A DNA stretch of 64,000 nucleotides from contig NZ_CP033204.1 in NCBI RefSeq assembly GCF_022701295.1, positions 434,001 to 498,000 on the forward strand, in the 5' to 3' direction. The stretch is from Sphingopyxis sp. YF1. GTDB taxonomy: Bacteria; Pseudomonadota; Alphaproteobacteria; Sphingomonadales; Sphingomonadaceae. Under the pieces are notes generated by a model. That model did not search any database, had not been told where the DNA came from, and was given only the letters and a program-made list of their open reading frames with translations. A program made the translations under genes and the position numbers. Of the stretch, positions 1 to 15,484 are shown piece by piece; position 1 is the stretch's first letter; every line of letters begins with the position of its first letter.

Positions 1-1317
1 GTCAAAGGGGTGGAGCCGTTCGGTCACGGCGAGCTGGATCATCGGAATGCCGGCGGTGACGACAAGGCCGATCGCCGTCGCCAGCGTGACGCCCGTCAGC
101 GGGTCGAGGTGCCCGACGACCAGCCAGCCGGTCGCCAGCGCGGCGGCCACCCCGACGAGGCTCGCGGTGAGCTGCTGGCGAAAGGCTGCGACCACTTGCA
201 GCACGGGGGCGGCGATGCCGAGCGCGGCCTCGCCCGCGCGGGCGATGAGCAGGATGACGAGCGCCGCCTGCGCGCTCTGCGCCTGATCGCCGAACAGGCT
301 GAGCAGCGAGGTGCTGCCCGCCGCGAGCACCGCCGCGAGCGGCAGCGCGATCACCGATACGAGGCGCGTCGAATAGCCATAGATGTCGGCGACATGGCGG
401 CGATCGGCGCGCTCGGCGCTCGCCGCGAGCGGCGCCATGACGTGCGAAAAGGTCATGCGCACGAGCTGGACGACGCTCGACAGCTTGCGCGCGATCGTGA
501 ACAGCCCCGCCGCGGCGGCGCCCGCCGCCCCGGGCAGCAGCATGTTCAGGATCAGCGCGGGTGCGTCGCCGAACAGCCGCCCGATGATATTCGCCGGCAG
601 GATCGAGAGCCCCGCCCAGAAGGTGTTCCGCGCGGTCTCGCCGCCGCGGCCGCCGTGCAGCAGTTTGCCAAAGACATAATAGCGGCGCAGCAGCCGGACG
701 CAGAGGATCGCGGTGAGGGCGAGCGAGCAGAGATGCGCGATGAACAGGCCTTTCAGCCCCAGCCCGCCGACGAAGAAGGCGCCCGCGAAGACGAGCCGCA
801 GGATCTGTTCCCAGACGATGCGCAGCCGGATTTCGGCGCCGAACACCATGCGCGCGCGCATCGCCGAGGTCGCGATCTCGACAAAGGCCCAGAGCGGCAG
901 CGCCCAGACGAAAAGCTGGATCGCCGGCACCACGAGCGGGCGATCGCGCTCCGCGACGTTGAGCAAGGGCGCGAGGTCCGCGGCAAAGATCGCGATGAGC
1001 GCGGCGACGATCAGGCAGGGGCCGACACCCCACAGCATCGCGGTGCGCAGCGCCGCCGCCGCCTCGGCATCGCTCGCCGATTGCGGCACGGTGCGCTGCA
1101 TCGCGCTGGTCATGCCCATGTCGAAGATGTTTTCGAGCAGGTTGATCGTCGCCCACAGCACGGCATAGAGGCCGTAGCCAGCGAGTCCGAACATCAGGAC
1201 ATAGAGCGGCTGCGCGACGATTTCGACCACCGCGCCCAGCCGCGCGAGCACGGTTGTGCCAAGTCCGCGCGCGACATGGCGGCTCGTAACGGCGGGCTGT
1301 GCGGCGTCTTCGCTCAT
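1..1317 (-). CDS. Oligosaccharide/polysaccharide flippase (Wzx-like), C-terminus cut by window edge
   Basis: The frame is open from the ATG at 1317 to the first base of the window, so 439 residues are visible and the 3' end is missing. The product starts MSEDAAQPAVTSRHVARGLG and is a chain of hydrophobic segments separated by short basic loops, for example GLAGYGLYAVLWATINLLEN and a small-residue stretch before GLFTIARKLSSVVQ. This is the pattern of the MOP/MATE-like flippases that turn lipid-linked sugar units across the inner membrane. No sugar-polymer genes lie on its right side, so the substrate cannot be named. It is divergent from sdhB, with 127 bases between the two starts. Confidence 0.75.
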   Translation of the reverse strand, partial: MSEDAAQPAVTSRHVARGLGTTVLARLGAVVEIVAQPLYVLMFGLAGYGLYAVLWATINLLENIFDMGMTSAMQRTVPQSASDAEAAAALRTAMLWGVGPCLIVAALIAIFAADLAPLLNVAERDRPLVVPAIQLFVWALPLWAFVEIATSAMRARMVFGAEIRLRIVWEQILRLVFAGAFFVGGLGLKGLFIAHLCSLALTAILCVRLLRRYYVFGKLLHGGRGGETARNTFWAGLSILPANIIGRLFGDAPALILNMLLPGAAGAAAAGLFTIARKLSSVVQLVRMTFSHVMAPLAASAERADRRHVADIYGYSTRLVSVIALPLAAVLAAGSTSLLSLFGDQAQSAQAALVILLIARAGEAALGIAAPVLQVVAAFRQQLTASLVGVAAALATGWLVVGHLDPLTGVTLATAIGLVVTAGIPMIQLAVTERLHPFD

Positions 1318-1444
1318 CCTTTGCGCCCCTAGCGAGTCGCCGGACATGCCGCCAGCGGCTTTCGCCTTTTCCGCTTTTCCACCCCTTGTCGTTGCCGGAA
1401 ATCGGGTCTAGGCCGACCGCGACTGCACTAGGGGAGCCAGAGAC

Positions 1445-2227
1445 ATGGCCGAATTTCGCCTTCCGAAGAACAGCCGCATCCAGAAGGGCGGCACGACCCA
1501 CAAGGCCGAAGGCGCGACCAGGGTCAAGAAATTCAAGGTCTATCGCTACGACCCCGACAAGGGCGAGAATCCCCGTTTCGACAATTTCGAGATCGATCTC
1601 GACAAGTGCGGCCCGATGGTGCTCGACGCGCTCATCAAGATGAAGAGCGAGCAGGATTCGACGCTGACCTTCCGCCGTTCGTGCCGCGAGGGCATCTGCG
1701 GCAGCTGTTCGATGAACATGAACGGCAAGAACGGCCTCGCCTGCACCACCGCGATCGAGGATCTGAAGGGCGACATCCAGATCACCCCGCTGCCGCACAT
1801 GGAAGTGATCAAGGACCTCGTCCCCGACTTCACCCATTTCTATGCGCAATATGCGTCGATCGAGCCGTGGCTGAAGACCAAGACGACGACGCCGAGCGGC
1901 AAGGAGCGGCTGCAGTCGCCCGCCGAGCGCGAGAAGCTCGACGGCCTTTACGAGTGCATCCTGTGCGCCTGCTGCTCGACCAGCTGCCCGAGCTATTGGT
2001 GGAACAGCGACAAGTTCCTCGGCCCCGCGATCCTGCTCCAGGCGTATCGCTGGCTTGCCGACAGCCGCGACGAAATGACCGGCGAGCGCCTCGACGAGCT
2101 GGAAGATCCCTTCCGCCTCTATCGCTGCCACACGATCATGAACTGCTCGAACGCGTGCCCCAAGGGCCTCAGCCCCGCGCGCGCGATCGCCGAGATCAAG
2201 AAGCTCGAGGCCGAGCGGCAGGTGTGA
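1445..2227 (+). CDS. sdhB: Succinate dehydrogenase iron-sulfur subunit
   Basis: 260 residues, the usual length for SdhB. It carries electrons from SdhA flavin to the membrane subunits in complex II. The [2Fe-2S] ligands are C80, C85, C88 and C100 ([10 protein letters not shown], then LAC). The ferredoxin-like half has [11 protein letters not shown] at 171-181 and further cysteines C228, C234 and C238, matching the [4Fe-4S] and [3Fe-4S] clusters. A clear ribosome binding site (aggggag) precedes the ATG. The gene leads an overlapping run: its TGA overlaps the GTG of the thioesterase gene. sdhC, sdhD and sdhA are not beside it; the upstream neighbour is a divergent flippase. Confidence 0.97.
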   Translation: MAEFRLPKNSRIQKGGTTHKAEGATRVKKFKVYRYDPDKGENPRFDNFEIDLDKCGPMVLDALIKMKSEQDSTLTFRRSCREGICGSCSMNMNGKNGLACTTAIEDLKGDIQITPLPHMEVIKDLVPDFTHFYAQYASIEPWLKTKTTTPSGKERLQSPAEREKLDGLYECILCACCSTSCPSYWWNSDKFLGPAILLQAYRWLADSRDEMTGERLDELEDPFRLYRCHTIMNCSNACPKGLSPARAIAEIKKLEAERQV

Positions 2228-2712
2228 ACGACGGGATTGAGGAGCCGAAGCGCCGCGACAATTTCAGCGCCGAGGAACTGGCCGACGGCTGGGTCAGCTG
2301 GAATCTGAAGGACCCCAGCCGCTTCAACGCCTTCATCGAACCCCTGTCGGTGCGCGCCGAGGTGCCGACCGGGGACGGCCGCCCGCGCGCCCGCGTGCGC
2401 ATGCTGCCGACGCGCAAGCACAGCAATCTCGGTGACAATGTCCATGGCGCGGTCAGCCTTGCGCTCGTCGACATCGCGCTGTTCGCGGCGTCGCACCAGT
2501 TCGGATCGCTCAACGCCGGCCATTCGGTGACGCTCGACCTGTCGACGCAGTTTGTCGGCGCCGGCCGGCTCGACGAGCCGCTCGACGCCGTCGTCGAACT
2601 GGTGCGCGAGACGGGGCGGCTGATCTTCCTGCGCGGGCTCGTCGTGCAGGGCGCGGGCGACAGCCATATCGTGCTGACCTTTGCCGGGACGATCCGCAAG
2701 GCGAGCAAGTGA
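2224..2712 (+). CDS. PaaI-like hotdog-fold thioesterase
   Basis: 162 residues from a GTG at 2224 that overlaps the sdhB stop by four bases (GTGA), which points to translational coupling. The first methionine-coded alternatives would cut away conserved sequence, so the GTG is preferred. The central [17 protein letters not shown] resembles the HGG...D helix of the PaaI/YbgC hotdog thioesterases, which hydrolyse acyl-CoA thioesters. A second strand set ([19 protein letters not shown]) follows, as in that fold. Substrate cannot be told from sequence. Its own stop again overlaps the next gene, so sdhB, this gene and zapE are probably one transcript. Confidence 0.8.
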   Translation: MNDGIEEPKRRDNFSAEELADGWVSWNLKDPSRFNAFIEPLSVRAEVPTGDGRPRARVRMLPTRKHSNLGDNVHGAVSLALVDIALFAASHQFGSLNAGHSVTLDLSTQFVGAGRLDEPLDAVVELVRETGRLIFLRGLVVQGAGDSHIVLTFAGTIRKASK

Positions 2713-3830
2713 CCGGGGTGCTTGCCGCCTACGACGCGCTCGTCGCGGGCGGCGAACTCAAACCCGATCCCGAGCAGCGCGCCGCTGCCGAACGACTGGA
2801 CCGGTTGCAGCAGGAGCTGGAGGCGGCGCCGCCGCGCGGCAGTCTGCTCTGGCGCCTCGCCGGCCGCAAGCCCGAGGCGCCGCGCGGCGTCTACCTCTGG
2901 GGCGCGGTCGGGCGCGGCAAGTCGATGCTGATGGACCTGTTTTACGACCAGCTCCATATCGAGCGGAAGCAGCGCGTCCATTTCCACGCCTTCATGCAGG
3001 GCGTCCACGCGCAGATGCGCGAGGTCCGCAAGACCGAGAGCGGCGACCCGATCCCGCAGGTCGCGGCGCTGCTTGTCGAAAATGTCCGCTGCCTCGCGTT
3101 CGACGAGATGGTCGTGAACAACAGCGCCGACGCGATGATCCTCTCGCGCCTGTTCACCGCGCTGATCGACCGCGGCGTCACCGTCGTCGCGACGTCGAAC
3201 CGCCCGCCGGCGGACCTCTACAAGGACGGGCTCAACCGTGAGCATTTCCTGCCCTTCATCGCGCTGATCGGGGCGAAGCTCGACGTGATGAGCCTCAACG
3301 GCCCGACCGATTATCGCCGCGACCGGCTCGGCGACGGCGCGCGCTGGTTCGTGCCTGCCGACGATGCCGCGAGCGCGGCGCTGTCGGCCGCCTTCTTCCG
3401 CCTCACCGACTATCCGCCCGAGGATCGCGCGCACGTGCCGAGCCTCGATCTCGACGTCGGCGGCGGACGGATGCTGCACGTGCCCAAGGCGCTGAAGGGC
3501 GTCGCGGTCTTTTCGTTCAAGCGTCTGTGCGGCGAGGCGCGCGGTGCGGCCGACTATCTGGCGGTGGCACGCCATTTCCACAGCGTGATCATCGTCGGCA
3601 TCCCGCGCTTGGGGCCCGAGAACCGCAACGAGGCGGCACGCTTCGTCACGCTGATCGACGCGCTCTACGAGTACAAGGTCAAGCTGCTCGCGAGCGCGGC
3701 GGCCGGACCCGATGCGCTCTATGTCGCGGGCGACGGCGCGTTCGAGTTCGAACGCACCGCGAGCCGCCTCGCCGAGATGCAGTCCGACGCCTATCTGGCG
3801 CTCGGTCACGGCCAGGATGAGGCCGCTTAG
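2709..3830 (+). CDS. zapE: Cell division protein ZapE (AFG1-family ATPase)
   Basis: 373 residues from a GTG that overlaps the preceding TGA by four bases. It has a Walker A motif, GAVGRGKS at 65-72, and a Walker B at LAFDEM (D132, E133), in the order and spacing of AFG1/ZapE P-loop ATPases. In Escherichia coli ZapE acts at the division ring, and mitochondrial relatives assist turnover of respiratory-chain subunits. The link to sdhB here fits either role. It ends six bases before the convergent deacetylase gene, with no obvious terminator between them. Confidence 0.92.
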   Translation: MTGVLAAYDALVAGGELKPDPEQRAAAERLDRLQQELEAAPPRGSLLWRLAGRKPEAPRGVYLWGAVGRGKSMLMDLFYDQLHIERKQRVHFHAFMQGVHAQMREVRKTESGDPIPQVAALLVENVRCLAFDEMVVNNSADAMILSRLFTALIDRGVTVVATSNRPPADLYKDGLNREHFLPFIALIGAKLDVMSLNGPTDYRRDRLGDGARWFVPADDAASAALSAAFFRLTDYPPEDRAHVPSLDLDVGGGRMLHVPKALKGVAVFSFKRLCGEARGAADYLAVARHFHSVIIVGIPRLGPENRNEAARFVTLIDALYEYKVKLLASAAAGPDALYVAGDGAFEFERTASRLAEMQSDAYLALGHGQDEAA

Positions 3831-3836
3831 GCCCGC

Positions 3837-4880
3837 CTAGGCGAGCACCAGCAACACGCCGCCCGCGATCTTGCCCCAGCGCGACGAATTGAGCGTCACC
3901 GCGATCAGGTCGCGGACGTAGCGCACCTCGTGCATCGCATGCCCGACTGCCTGCTCGACGATACGGCGCAGCGTGCGCAGCGGCTTTGGTGCGGCGACGC
4001 GGATCGCCCCCGGACGCACCGGCGGCGCGGGCAGCGTTGCAAAGCCGCCGCTGGTCACGCGCGCATCGTCGGCGACGGCGCGGCACAGCGCGTCCATCCG
4101 CGCGACCGCGAGGCCGTTGGCGACCTGTCGGTCGCGGCTGAGCAATTCGAAGCTGTGGCTGAAGGCCGAGAACTGGATCGCGCCGCTTGCCGCGCTGTGG
4201 TCGAGCGCGTCGCACATCTCCTCCTCCGACATCGCGCATAGCTGCGCGGGGCGGAAGCGGTTGGCGCGGTCCATCAGGCCGCTGACCGGGACTTCGATCA
4301 CTCCCATATGCTCGCGCATGCCGAGATTGCCGGCGTCGAGCGAAATGGCGCAGCCATGGCCCTGATAGGCGCCATTGAAGCTGCTGTCGAAACGAAAGCC
4401 GAGCGCCGCGAGCGCGCGCAGCGTGTCGTCGTTGGCGCCGAAATTACCGGCGCGAAAGGCGGTGGGGCGCGGTGCCCCCGCGCCGACCAATATGTCGCGG
4501 GCCAGCCCGATCAGCCTTTTCTGCGCCGCAAACGGGAAATCGCCGATGTTGCGCCCGGTCAGGCGGCCGACGGGGTTGAAGCGCGCGAAGGCGAGCCATT
4601 CGGTGTGGATGTGAAGCTGGACCTCGTGCCCGCGCGCGACGATCGGGCGGACGATGTCGTCGATCACCGCCGGGCCATAGACGAGCGCGGGCATCGGGTC
4701 GACGAAATAGACCCCGGTCAGGCCGTGGCGGTCGAGCATGTCCATCTGGAAATGGATGCCGAAATCGCCATCGCGGCAGCGGCCGAGGATCGAGCTTTCG
4801 AAATTGGCGCGCGCGTCGGCACCCCGCTGATAGAGGCCCGCCGACAATTCGGTGTCGAAGCTGATGATTGCCCGCGTCAT
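3837..4880 (-). CDS. Polysaccharide deacetylase family protein (NodB-like)
   Basis: 347 residues. The start has the NodB first motif in the form SFDTE (7-11), followed by HIHTEW around residues 90-95 for metal binding and FRAGNFG near 142-148. These are the marks of a divergent polysaccharide deacetylase subgroup. No signal peptide is seen; the far C-terminus ends in a short hydrophobic run (GGVLLVLA). Such proteins often sit in surface-polysaccharide loci, and a flippase lies 2.5 kb away, but no glycosyltransferases are in between, so the substrate is open. The catalytic residues of the later motifs were not all identified. Confidence 0.8.
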   Translation of the reverse strand: MTRAIISFDTELSAGLYQRGADARANFESSILGRCRDGDFGIHFQMDMLDRHGLTGVYFVDPMPALVYGPAVIDDIVRPIVARGHEVQLHIHTEWLAFARFNPVGRLTGRNIGDFPFAAQKRLIGLARDILVGAGAPRPTAFRAGNFGANDDTLRALAALGFRFDSSFNGAYQGHGCAISLDAGNLGMREHMGVIEVPVSGLMDRANRFRPAQLCAMSEEEMCDALDHSAASGAIQFSAFSHSFELLSRDRQVANGLAVARMDALCRAVADDARVTSGGFATLPAPPVRPGAIRVAAPKPLRTLRRIVEQAVGHAMHEVRYVRDLIAVTLNSSRWGKIAGGVLLVLA

Positions 4881-5052
4881 CCCGCCTTCCGCCTAGCAGC
4901 GCGACAATAAGGGAGGGTTAATCGGCGCGCGGGCGCGGGATTTCAAGCTCCGGCGCGCGGGGTAGCCGGCTTTGGCGGATCGGTCCAATATCGGCCCCGC
5001 CGACGATGCTAGAATCGACCGTCCGGCTCGTTTTCCCGCGAGGAGAAACGCC

Positions 5053-8283
<3,231 letters not shown>

Positions 8284-8285
8284 AT

Positions 8286-9176
8286 ATGTCCATCCTCATC
8301 GACAAGAATACCAAGGTCATCACGCAAGGGATGACCGGCGCCACCGGCACCTTCCACACCGAACAGGCGCTCGCTTACGGCACCCAGATGGTCGGCGGCG
8401 TGACCCCGGGCAAGGGCGGCACGACGCATATCGGCCTGCCCAACTTCAACACCGTCGCGGAAGCGAAGGCCGTGACCGGGGCGACCGCGAGCTGCATCTA
8501 CGTCCCGCCGCCGTTCGCCGCCGACTCGATCCTCGAGGCGATCGACGCCGAGATGGAACTGATCGTCTGCATCACCGAAGGCATTCCGGTGCTCGACATG
8601 GTCAAGGTGAAGCGCGCGCTTTCGGGTTCGAAGTCGCGTCTGATCGGCCCCAACTGCCCCGGCGTGCTGACCCCCGACGAATGCAAGATCGGCATCATGC
8701 CCGGATCGATCTTCAAGAAGGGCAGCGTCGGCGTCGTCTCACGCTCGGGCACGCTGACCTATGAGGCGGTGTTCCAGACCTCGAACGTCGGCCTCGGCCA
8801 GACCACCGCGGTCGGCATCGGCGGCGACCCGGTCAATGGCACCAACTTCATCGACGTGCTCGAACTCTTCCTCGCCGACGAAGCGACCAAGTCGATCATC
8901 ATGATCGGCGAAATCGGCGGCGACGCCGAGGAACAGGCGGCGCAGTTCCTGATTGACGAAGCCAAGCGCGGCCGCAAAAAGCCGATGGCCGGCTTCATCG
9001 CGGGCCGCACCGCGCCTCCGGGACGCCGCATGGGCCACGCCGGCGCGATCGTGTCGGGCGGCAAGGGCGACGCCGAAAGCAAGATCGCGGCGATGGAAGC
9101 CGCCGGCATCAAGGTGTCGGCCAGCCCGTCGGAGCTCGGCAGCACGCTCGCCGAAGTGCTCAAGGAACGCGTCTGA
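8286..9176 (+). CDS. sucD: Succinyl-CoA synthetase alpha subunit
   Basis: 296 residues, a normal SucD. The CoA-binding Rossmann part has [15 protein letters not shown], the phosphohistidine is H251 in [12 protein letters not shown], and GPNCPG (C124) sits in the middle as in the family. With SucC it makes succinate and ATP or GTP from succinyl-CoA. The ATG follows gagccgagtaaat. sucC is missing from its usual place directly upstream; the position is taken by the secreted hypothetical gene and mdh. SucD cannot bind the nucleotide alone, so sucC is expected elsewhere on the chromosome. Confidence 0.96.
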   Translation: MSILIDKNTKVITQGMTGATGTFHTEQALAYGTQMVGGVTPGKGGTTHIGLPNFNTVAEAKAVTGATASCIYVPPPFAADSILEAIDAEMELIVCITEGIPVLDMVKVKRALSGSKSRLIGPNCPGVLTPDECKIGIMPGSIFKKGSVGVVSRSGTLTYEAVFQTSNVGLGQTTAVGIGGDPVNGTNFIDVLELFLADEATKSIIMIGEIGGDAEEQAAQFLIDEAKRGRKKPMAGFIAGRTAPPGRRMGHAGAIVSGGKGDAESKIAAMEAAGIKVSASPSELGSTLAEVLKERV

Positions 9177-9184
9177 TCCGGATG

Positions 9185-9211
9185 GCCCGCCGGCCTGTTT
9201 GGCCGGCGGGC
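9185..9211 (+). repeat. 11-bp GC hairpin in the sucD-sucA gap
   Basis: gcccgccggcc and its exact complement flank tgttt just after sucD. No T run follows, so it is not a full intrinsic terminator. It may stabilise the mdh-sucD transcript 3' end or partly attenuate read-through into sucA. Confidence 0.6.
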
Positions 9212-9261
9212 GTCCGCTCCCCATATAGATAAACCAACCCGTCCTCCCCGTGGAAAAGCAG

Positions 9262-12081
<2,820 letters not shown>

Positions 12082-12101
12082 GCGCCCCGAAGGAAAGCAA
12101 G

Positions 12102-13325
12102 ATGAGCACCGAAGTCAAAGTCCCCACGCTGGGCGAAAGCGTCACCGAAGCGACGATCGGCGAGTGGCTGAAGCAGCCGGGCGATGCGGTCGCGCTCGAC
12201 GAGCCGATCGCGAGCCTCGAAACCGACAAGGTCGCCGTCGAAGTGCCTTCGCCCGTCGCGGGCGTGATGGGCCAGCAGGTCGTCGCGGTCGGCGACACGG
12301 TCAATGTCGGCGCGGTGATCGCGACGATCGAAGCCGGCAGCGGCAAGGCGGCCGCCCCGGCGGCCAAGGCCGAAGCCGCCGCTCCGGCGCCCGCCGCGAC
12401 GGCGAGCGAGGATACCGGCGACGGCGTCACCACCCTGTCGCCCGCGGTGCGCCGCCTGGTGCTCGAGCATGGCGTCGACCCGAGCAAGATCAAGGGCAGC
12501 GGCAAGGATGGCCGGCTGACCAAGGAAGATGTGCTCGCCGCCGCGAGCGCGGCGCCCGAAGCCGCGCCCGCCGCGGCACCGGCCGCCGCCGCTGCAGCCG
12601 CGCCCGCTGCGGGCGGCGCGCCCGGCCGCCGCGAGGAACGCGTCAAGATGACGCGCATGCGCCAGACGATCGCCAAGCGGCTGAAGGCGGCGCAGGACAC
12701 CGCCGCAATGCTGACGACCTTCAACGACGTCGACATGTCGGCGGTGATGGCGACGCGCGAGAAATATCGCGACAGCTTTGAAAAGAAGCACGGCGTGCGC
12801 CTCGGCTTCATGAGCTTCTTCACCAAGGCGGTCGCGCTTGCCGCGCACGACATTCCGGCGGTGAACGCACGCATCGACGGCGACGAGATCGTCTACCACG
12901 ACTATCTCGACGTCTCGGTCGCGGTCAGCGCCCCCAACGGCCTCGTCGTCCCCGTCGTGCGTAACGCCGACAGCCTGTCGTTCGCCGACATCGAAAAGGC
13001 GATCGCCGACCTCGGCAAGCGCGCCAAGGACGGCACGCTGACGATGGACGACATGACCGGCGGCACCTTCACCATCTCGAACGGTGGTGTGTTCGGCGGC
13101 CTGATGTCGACCCCGATCATCAACCCGCCGCAGTCGGCGGTGCTCGGCCTTCACCGCATCGAGGACCGTCCGGTCGTCCGGAACGGCGAGATCGTGATCC
13201 GCCCGATGATGTATCTCGCGATGAGCTACGACCATCGCCTGATCGACGGCCGCGAGGCGGTGACCTTCCTCAAGACGATCAAGGAAGCGATCGAGGACCC
13301 GACGCGTCTGCTGATCGATCTTTGA
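12102..13325 (+). CDS. odhB: Dihydrolipoamide succinyltransferase (2-oxoglutarate dehydrogenase E2)
   Basis: 407 residues with the usual E2 layout. A lipoyl domain (1-77) carries the lipoate lysine K43 in [11 protein letters not shown]. An Ala/Pro linker follows, then the peripheral E1/E3-binding domain (about 110-148, [20 protein letters not shown]), a second Ala-rich linker, and the catalytic domain from about 175. The active site is H378 with D382 in [13 protein letters not shown]. It moves the succinyl group to CoA. The gene sits between sucA and lpdA with a good ribosome site (gaaggaaag). Confidence 0.97.
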   Translation: MSTEVKVPTLGESVTEATIGEWLKQPGDAVALDEPIASLETDKVAVEVPSPVAGVMGQQVVAVGDTVNVGAVIATIEAGSGKAAAPAAKAEAAAPAPAATASEDTGDGVTTLSPAVRRLVLEHGVDPSKIKGSGKDGRLTKEDVLAAASAAPEAAPAAAPAAAAAAAPAAGGAPGRREERVKMTRMRQTIAKRLKAAQDTAAMLTTFNDVDMSAVMATREKYRDSFEKKHGVRLGFMSFFTKAVALAAHDIPAVNARIDGDEIVYHDYLDVSVAVSAPNGLVVPVVRNADSLSFADIEKAIADLGKRAKDGTLTMDDMTGGTFTISNGGVFGGLMSTPIINPPQSAVLGLHRIEDRPVVRNGEIVIRPMMYLAMSYDHRLIDGREAVTFLKTIKEAIEDPTRLLIDL

Positions 13326-13353
13326 TCGGCGGCGTCGTCGCCTGACCGGGAGA

Positions 13354-13686
13354 ATGGGAATGTCGTTCGGGTCCGTCGCCACGCTTCGCCGTCTCGCCGC
13401 ACCCGCGGCGCTGCTCGCGGCGGCTGCGACGCTGGCGGGCTGCGACCAGGCGCAGAAGGGTTTCGAGGACGGCTTCGAAAAGCAGTTCGCCGAAACCTTC
13501 ACGCGCTCGTGCGAGGCGGGGGCAACGCGGGCCGGGGCGCCCGCCGACAAGGTGGGCGAGGTGTGCAAATGCGCCGCCGACGAGCTGGCAAAGACGCACA
13601 GCCCGTCCGAATTGATGCAATTGTCGCCCGAGGATGCGGTGCCGGTGATGGAAGCCTGCGCCAAGAAGACGCTGGCCGGCAGCTGA
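13354..13686 (+). CDS. Small lipoprotein in the odhB-lpdA interval
   Basis: 110 residues. A signal peptide ends in the lipobox LAGC (Cys30 if the first ATG is used; a second ATG two codons later at 13360 is also possible). The mature part, DQAQKGFEDGFEKQF and a region with two more cysteines (EVCKCAADELAK) plus a third near the end, is short and helical. This looks like the small Cys-rich lipoproteins frequent in sphingomonads; no function is known to me. It is part of the run leading to lpdA. Confidence 0.75.
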   Translation: MGMSFGSVATLRRLAAPAALLAAAATLAGCDQAQKGFEDGFEKQFAETFTRSCEAGATRAGAPADKVGEVCKCAADELAKTHSPSELMQLSPEDAVPVMEACAKKTLAGS

Positions 13687-13699
13687 GGGTGCCCGAACG

Positions 13700-14059
13700 A
13701 TGGACGCGAGTGAACCGCTCTTTTCCTACGGTACGTTGCAATATGCCGACGTCCAGCGCGAACAGCTGGGGCGCCTGCTCGACGGCAGCGCCGACGCGCT
13801 GACCGGTTTTCGCCTCGGCCGCATCGCGATCGCCGACGCAGAGGTGGTGCGCAAGAGCGGCGAGACGCATCACCCGGTGCTCACGCCCGACCCCGAAGGG
13901 TCGCAGCGCGTCGCCGGCACCCTATATTGGATTACGAAACGCGAACTCGAAGCGGCCGACGATTATGAGGCCGGCGAATATGAGCGGCGGCGCGTGACGC
14001 TGGAATCGGGCCGCGAGGCCTGGGTCTATGTTGCGGCGCCGGGGCTTGAAATGGAGTGA
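13700..14059 (+). CDS. Gamma-glutamylcyclotransferase-like (AIG2-type) protein
   Basis: 119 residues. The start MDASEPLFSYGTLQYADVQ contains the YGTL motif of the AIG2/GGCT fold, which begins the substrate cavity. The acidic residue expected in the second half may be the Glu in WITKRELEAADDYEAGEY. Family members cleave gamma-glutamyl amines or peptides or act on related substrates; the exact one is unknown. The gene ends three bases before lpdA, so it is translated on the same message as the dehydrogenase subunits, probably by position rather than by pathway. Confidence 0.8.
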   Translation: MDASEPLFSYGTLQYADVQREQLGRLLDGSADALTGFRLGRIAIADAEVVRKSGETHHPVLTPDPEGSQRVAGTLYWITKRELEAADDYEAGEYERRRVTLESGREAWVYVAAPGLEME

Positions 14060-14062
14060 ATC

Positions 14063-15460
14063 ATGGCTGACTACGACTACGACGTGCTTGTCATCGGTGC
14101 CGGCCCCGGCGGTTATGTCGCGGCGATCCGCGCGGCACAGCTGGGCCTCAAGACCGCCTGCGCCGAAGGGCGCGAGACGCTGGGCGGCACCTGCCTCAAC
14201 GTCGGCTGCATCCCGTCGAAGGCGCTGCTCCACGCGTCGGAATTTTACGAAGCCGCCGCCGGTGGCGCGATGGCGGCGATGGGCATCAAGGTGAAGCCCG
14301 AGCTCGACCTGCCGACGATGCAGGGCCAGCGCAAGGATGCGGTCAAGGGCCTGACCGGCGGAATCGAATTCTTGTTCAAGAAGAACAAGGTCGACTGGCT
14401 CAAGGGCTATGCGCAGTTCACATCGGCCGACACGGTCGAAGTCGCGGGCAAGGAGGTGCGCGCGAAAAATATCATCATCGCCACCGGCTCGTCGGTGACC
14501 CCGCTGCCCGGCGTCGAGGTCGACAATGACAAGCAGATCATCGTCGATTCGACCGGCGCGCTCGAACTTGCCAAGGTCCCAGGCCATATGGTCGTCATCG
14601 GCGGCGGCGTGATCGGGCTCGAACTCGGCAGCGTGTGGCGCCGCCTCGGTGCCAAGGTCACCTGCGTCGAATTCCTCGACCAGATTCTTCCCGGCATGGA
14701 CGGCGACGTCCGCAAGGAAGCGAACAGGATCTTCAAGAAGCAGGGTGTCGAATTCAAGCTCAAGACCAAGGTGACGAAGGCCGAGGTTAAGGGCAAGAAG
14801 GCGGTGCTGACGCTCGAACCCGCCGCGGGCGGCGACGCCGAAACGCTCGAGGCCGATGTCGTGCTCGTGTCGATCGGGCGCCGGCCGAACACCGACGGCC
14901 TCGGCCTCGACAAGGCCGGGCTGACCGTCAACCAGCGCGGTCAGATCGAGACCGATCATGATTTCCGCACCTCGGTTCCCGGCATCTGGGCGATCGGCGA
15001 CGTGGTCCCGGGCCCGATGCTCGCGCACAAGGCCGAGGATGAAGGCATCGCCTGCGCCGAGAATATTGCGGGTCAGACCGGCATCGTGAACCACGATGTC
15101 ATCCCGTCGGTCGTCTATACCATGCCCGAAATCGCCGGTGTCGGCCTGACCGAAGAGCAGGCGAAGGAACGCGGCGAGGTCAAGGTCGGCAAATTCCCGA
15201 TGATGGCGAACAGCCGTGCGAAGACCAATCACGAACCCGACGGTTTTGTGAAGGTCATCGCGGATGCGAAGACCGATCGCGTGCTGGGCGTGTGGTGCAT
15301 CGCGAGCGTCGCGGGCACGATGATCGCACAGGCGGCGCAGGCGATGGAATTCGGCGCGACGTCCGAAGACATCGCCTACACCTGCCACGCGCATCCGACG
15401 CACAGCGAGGCGATCAAGGAAGCCGCGATGGCGGTCACCGGCAAGCCGATCCACATCTGA
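14063..15460 (+). CDS. lpdA: Dihydrolipoyl dehydrogenase (E3)
   Basis: 465 residues. FAD-binding GAGPGGY lies at 12-18, the redox disulfide is C44/C49 in GGTCLNVGCIPSKAL, a second Rossmann motif VIGGGVIGLELG binds NAD, and the C-terminal catalytic pair is H444/E449 in HAHPTHSE. It reoxidises the dihydrolipoyl arm of OdhB and probably of other lipoyl enzymes. It closes the 2-oxoglutarate dehydrogenase block, two small genes behind odhB. Confidence 0.97.
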   Translation: MADYDYDVLVIGAGPGGYVAAIRAAQLGLKTACAEGRETLGGTCLNVGCIPSKALLHASEFYEAAAGGAMAAMGIKVKPELDLPTMQGQRKDAVKGLTGGIEFLFKKNKVDWLKGYAQFTSADTVEVAGKEVRAKNIIIATGSSVTPLPGVEVDNDKQIIVDSTGALELAKVPGHMVVIGGGVIGLELGSVWRRLGAKVTCVEFLDQILPGMDGDVRKEANRIFKKQGVEFKLKTKVTKAEVKGKKAVLTLEPAAGGDAETLEADVVLVSIGRRPNTDGLGLDKAGLTVNQRGQIETDHDFRTSVPGIWAIGDVVPGPMLAHKAEDEGIACAENIAGQTGIVNHDVIPSVVYTMPEIAGVGLTEEQAKERGEVKVGKFPMMANSRAKTNHEPDGFVKVIADAKTDRVLGVWCIASVAGTMIAQAAQAMEFGATSEDIAYTCHAHPTHSEAIKEAAMAVTGKPIHI

Positions 15461-15484
15461 CGAACGAGAACGGGGGAAGAGACT

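Noticed and set aside
2..2131. 709-codon minus-strand open frame over the flippase and sdhB
   Set aside because: It is one base out of frame with the real flippase gene (1-1317) and lies antisense to sdhB; no hydrophobic helices are encoded.
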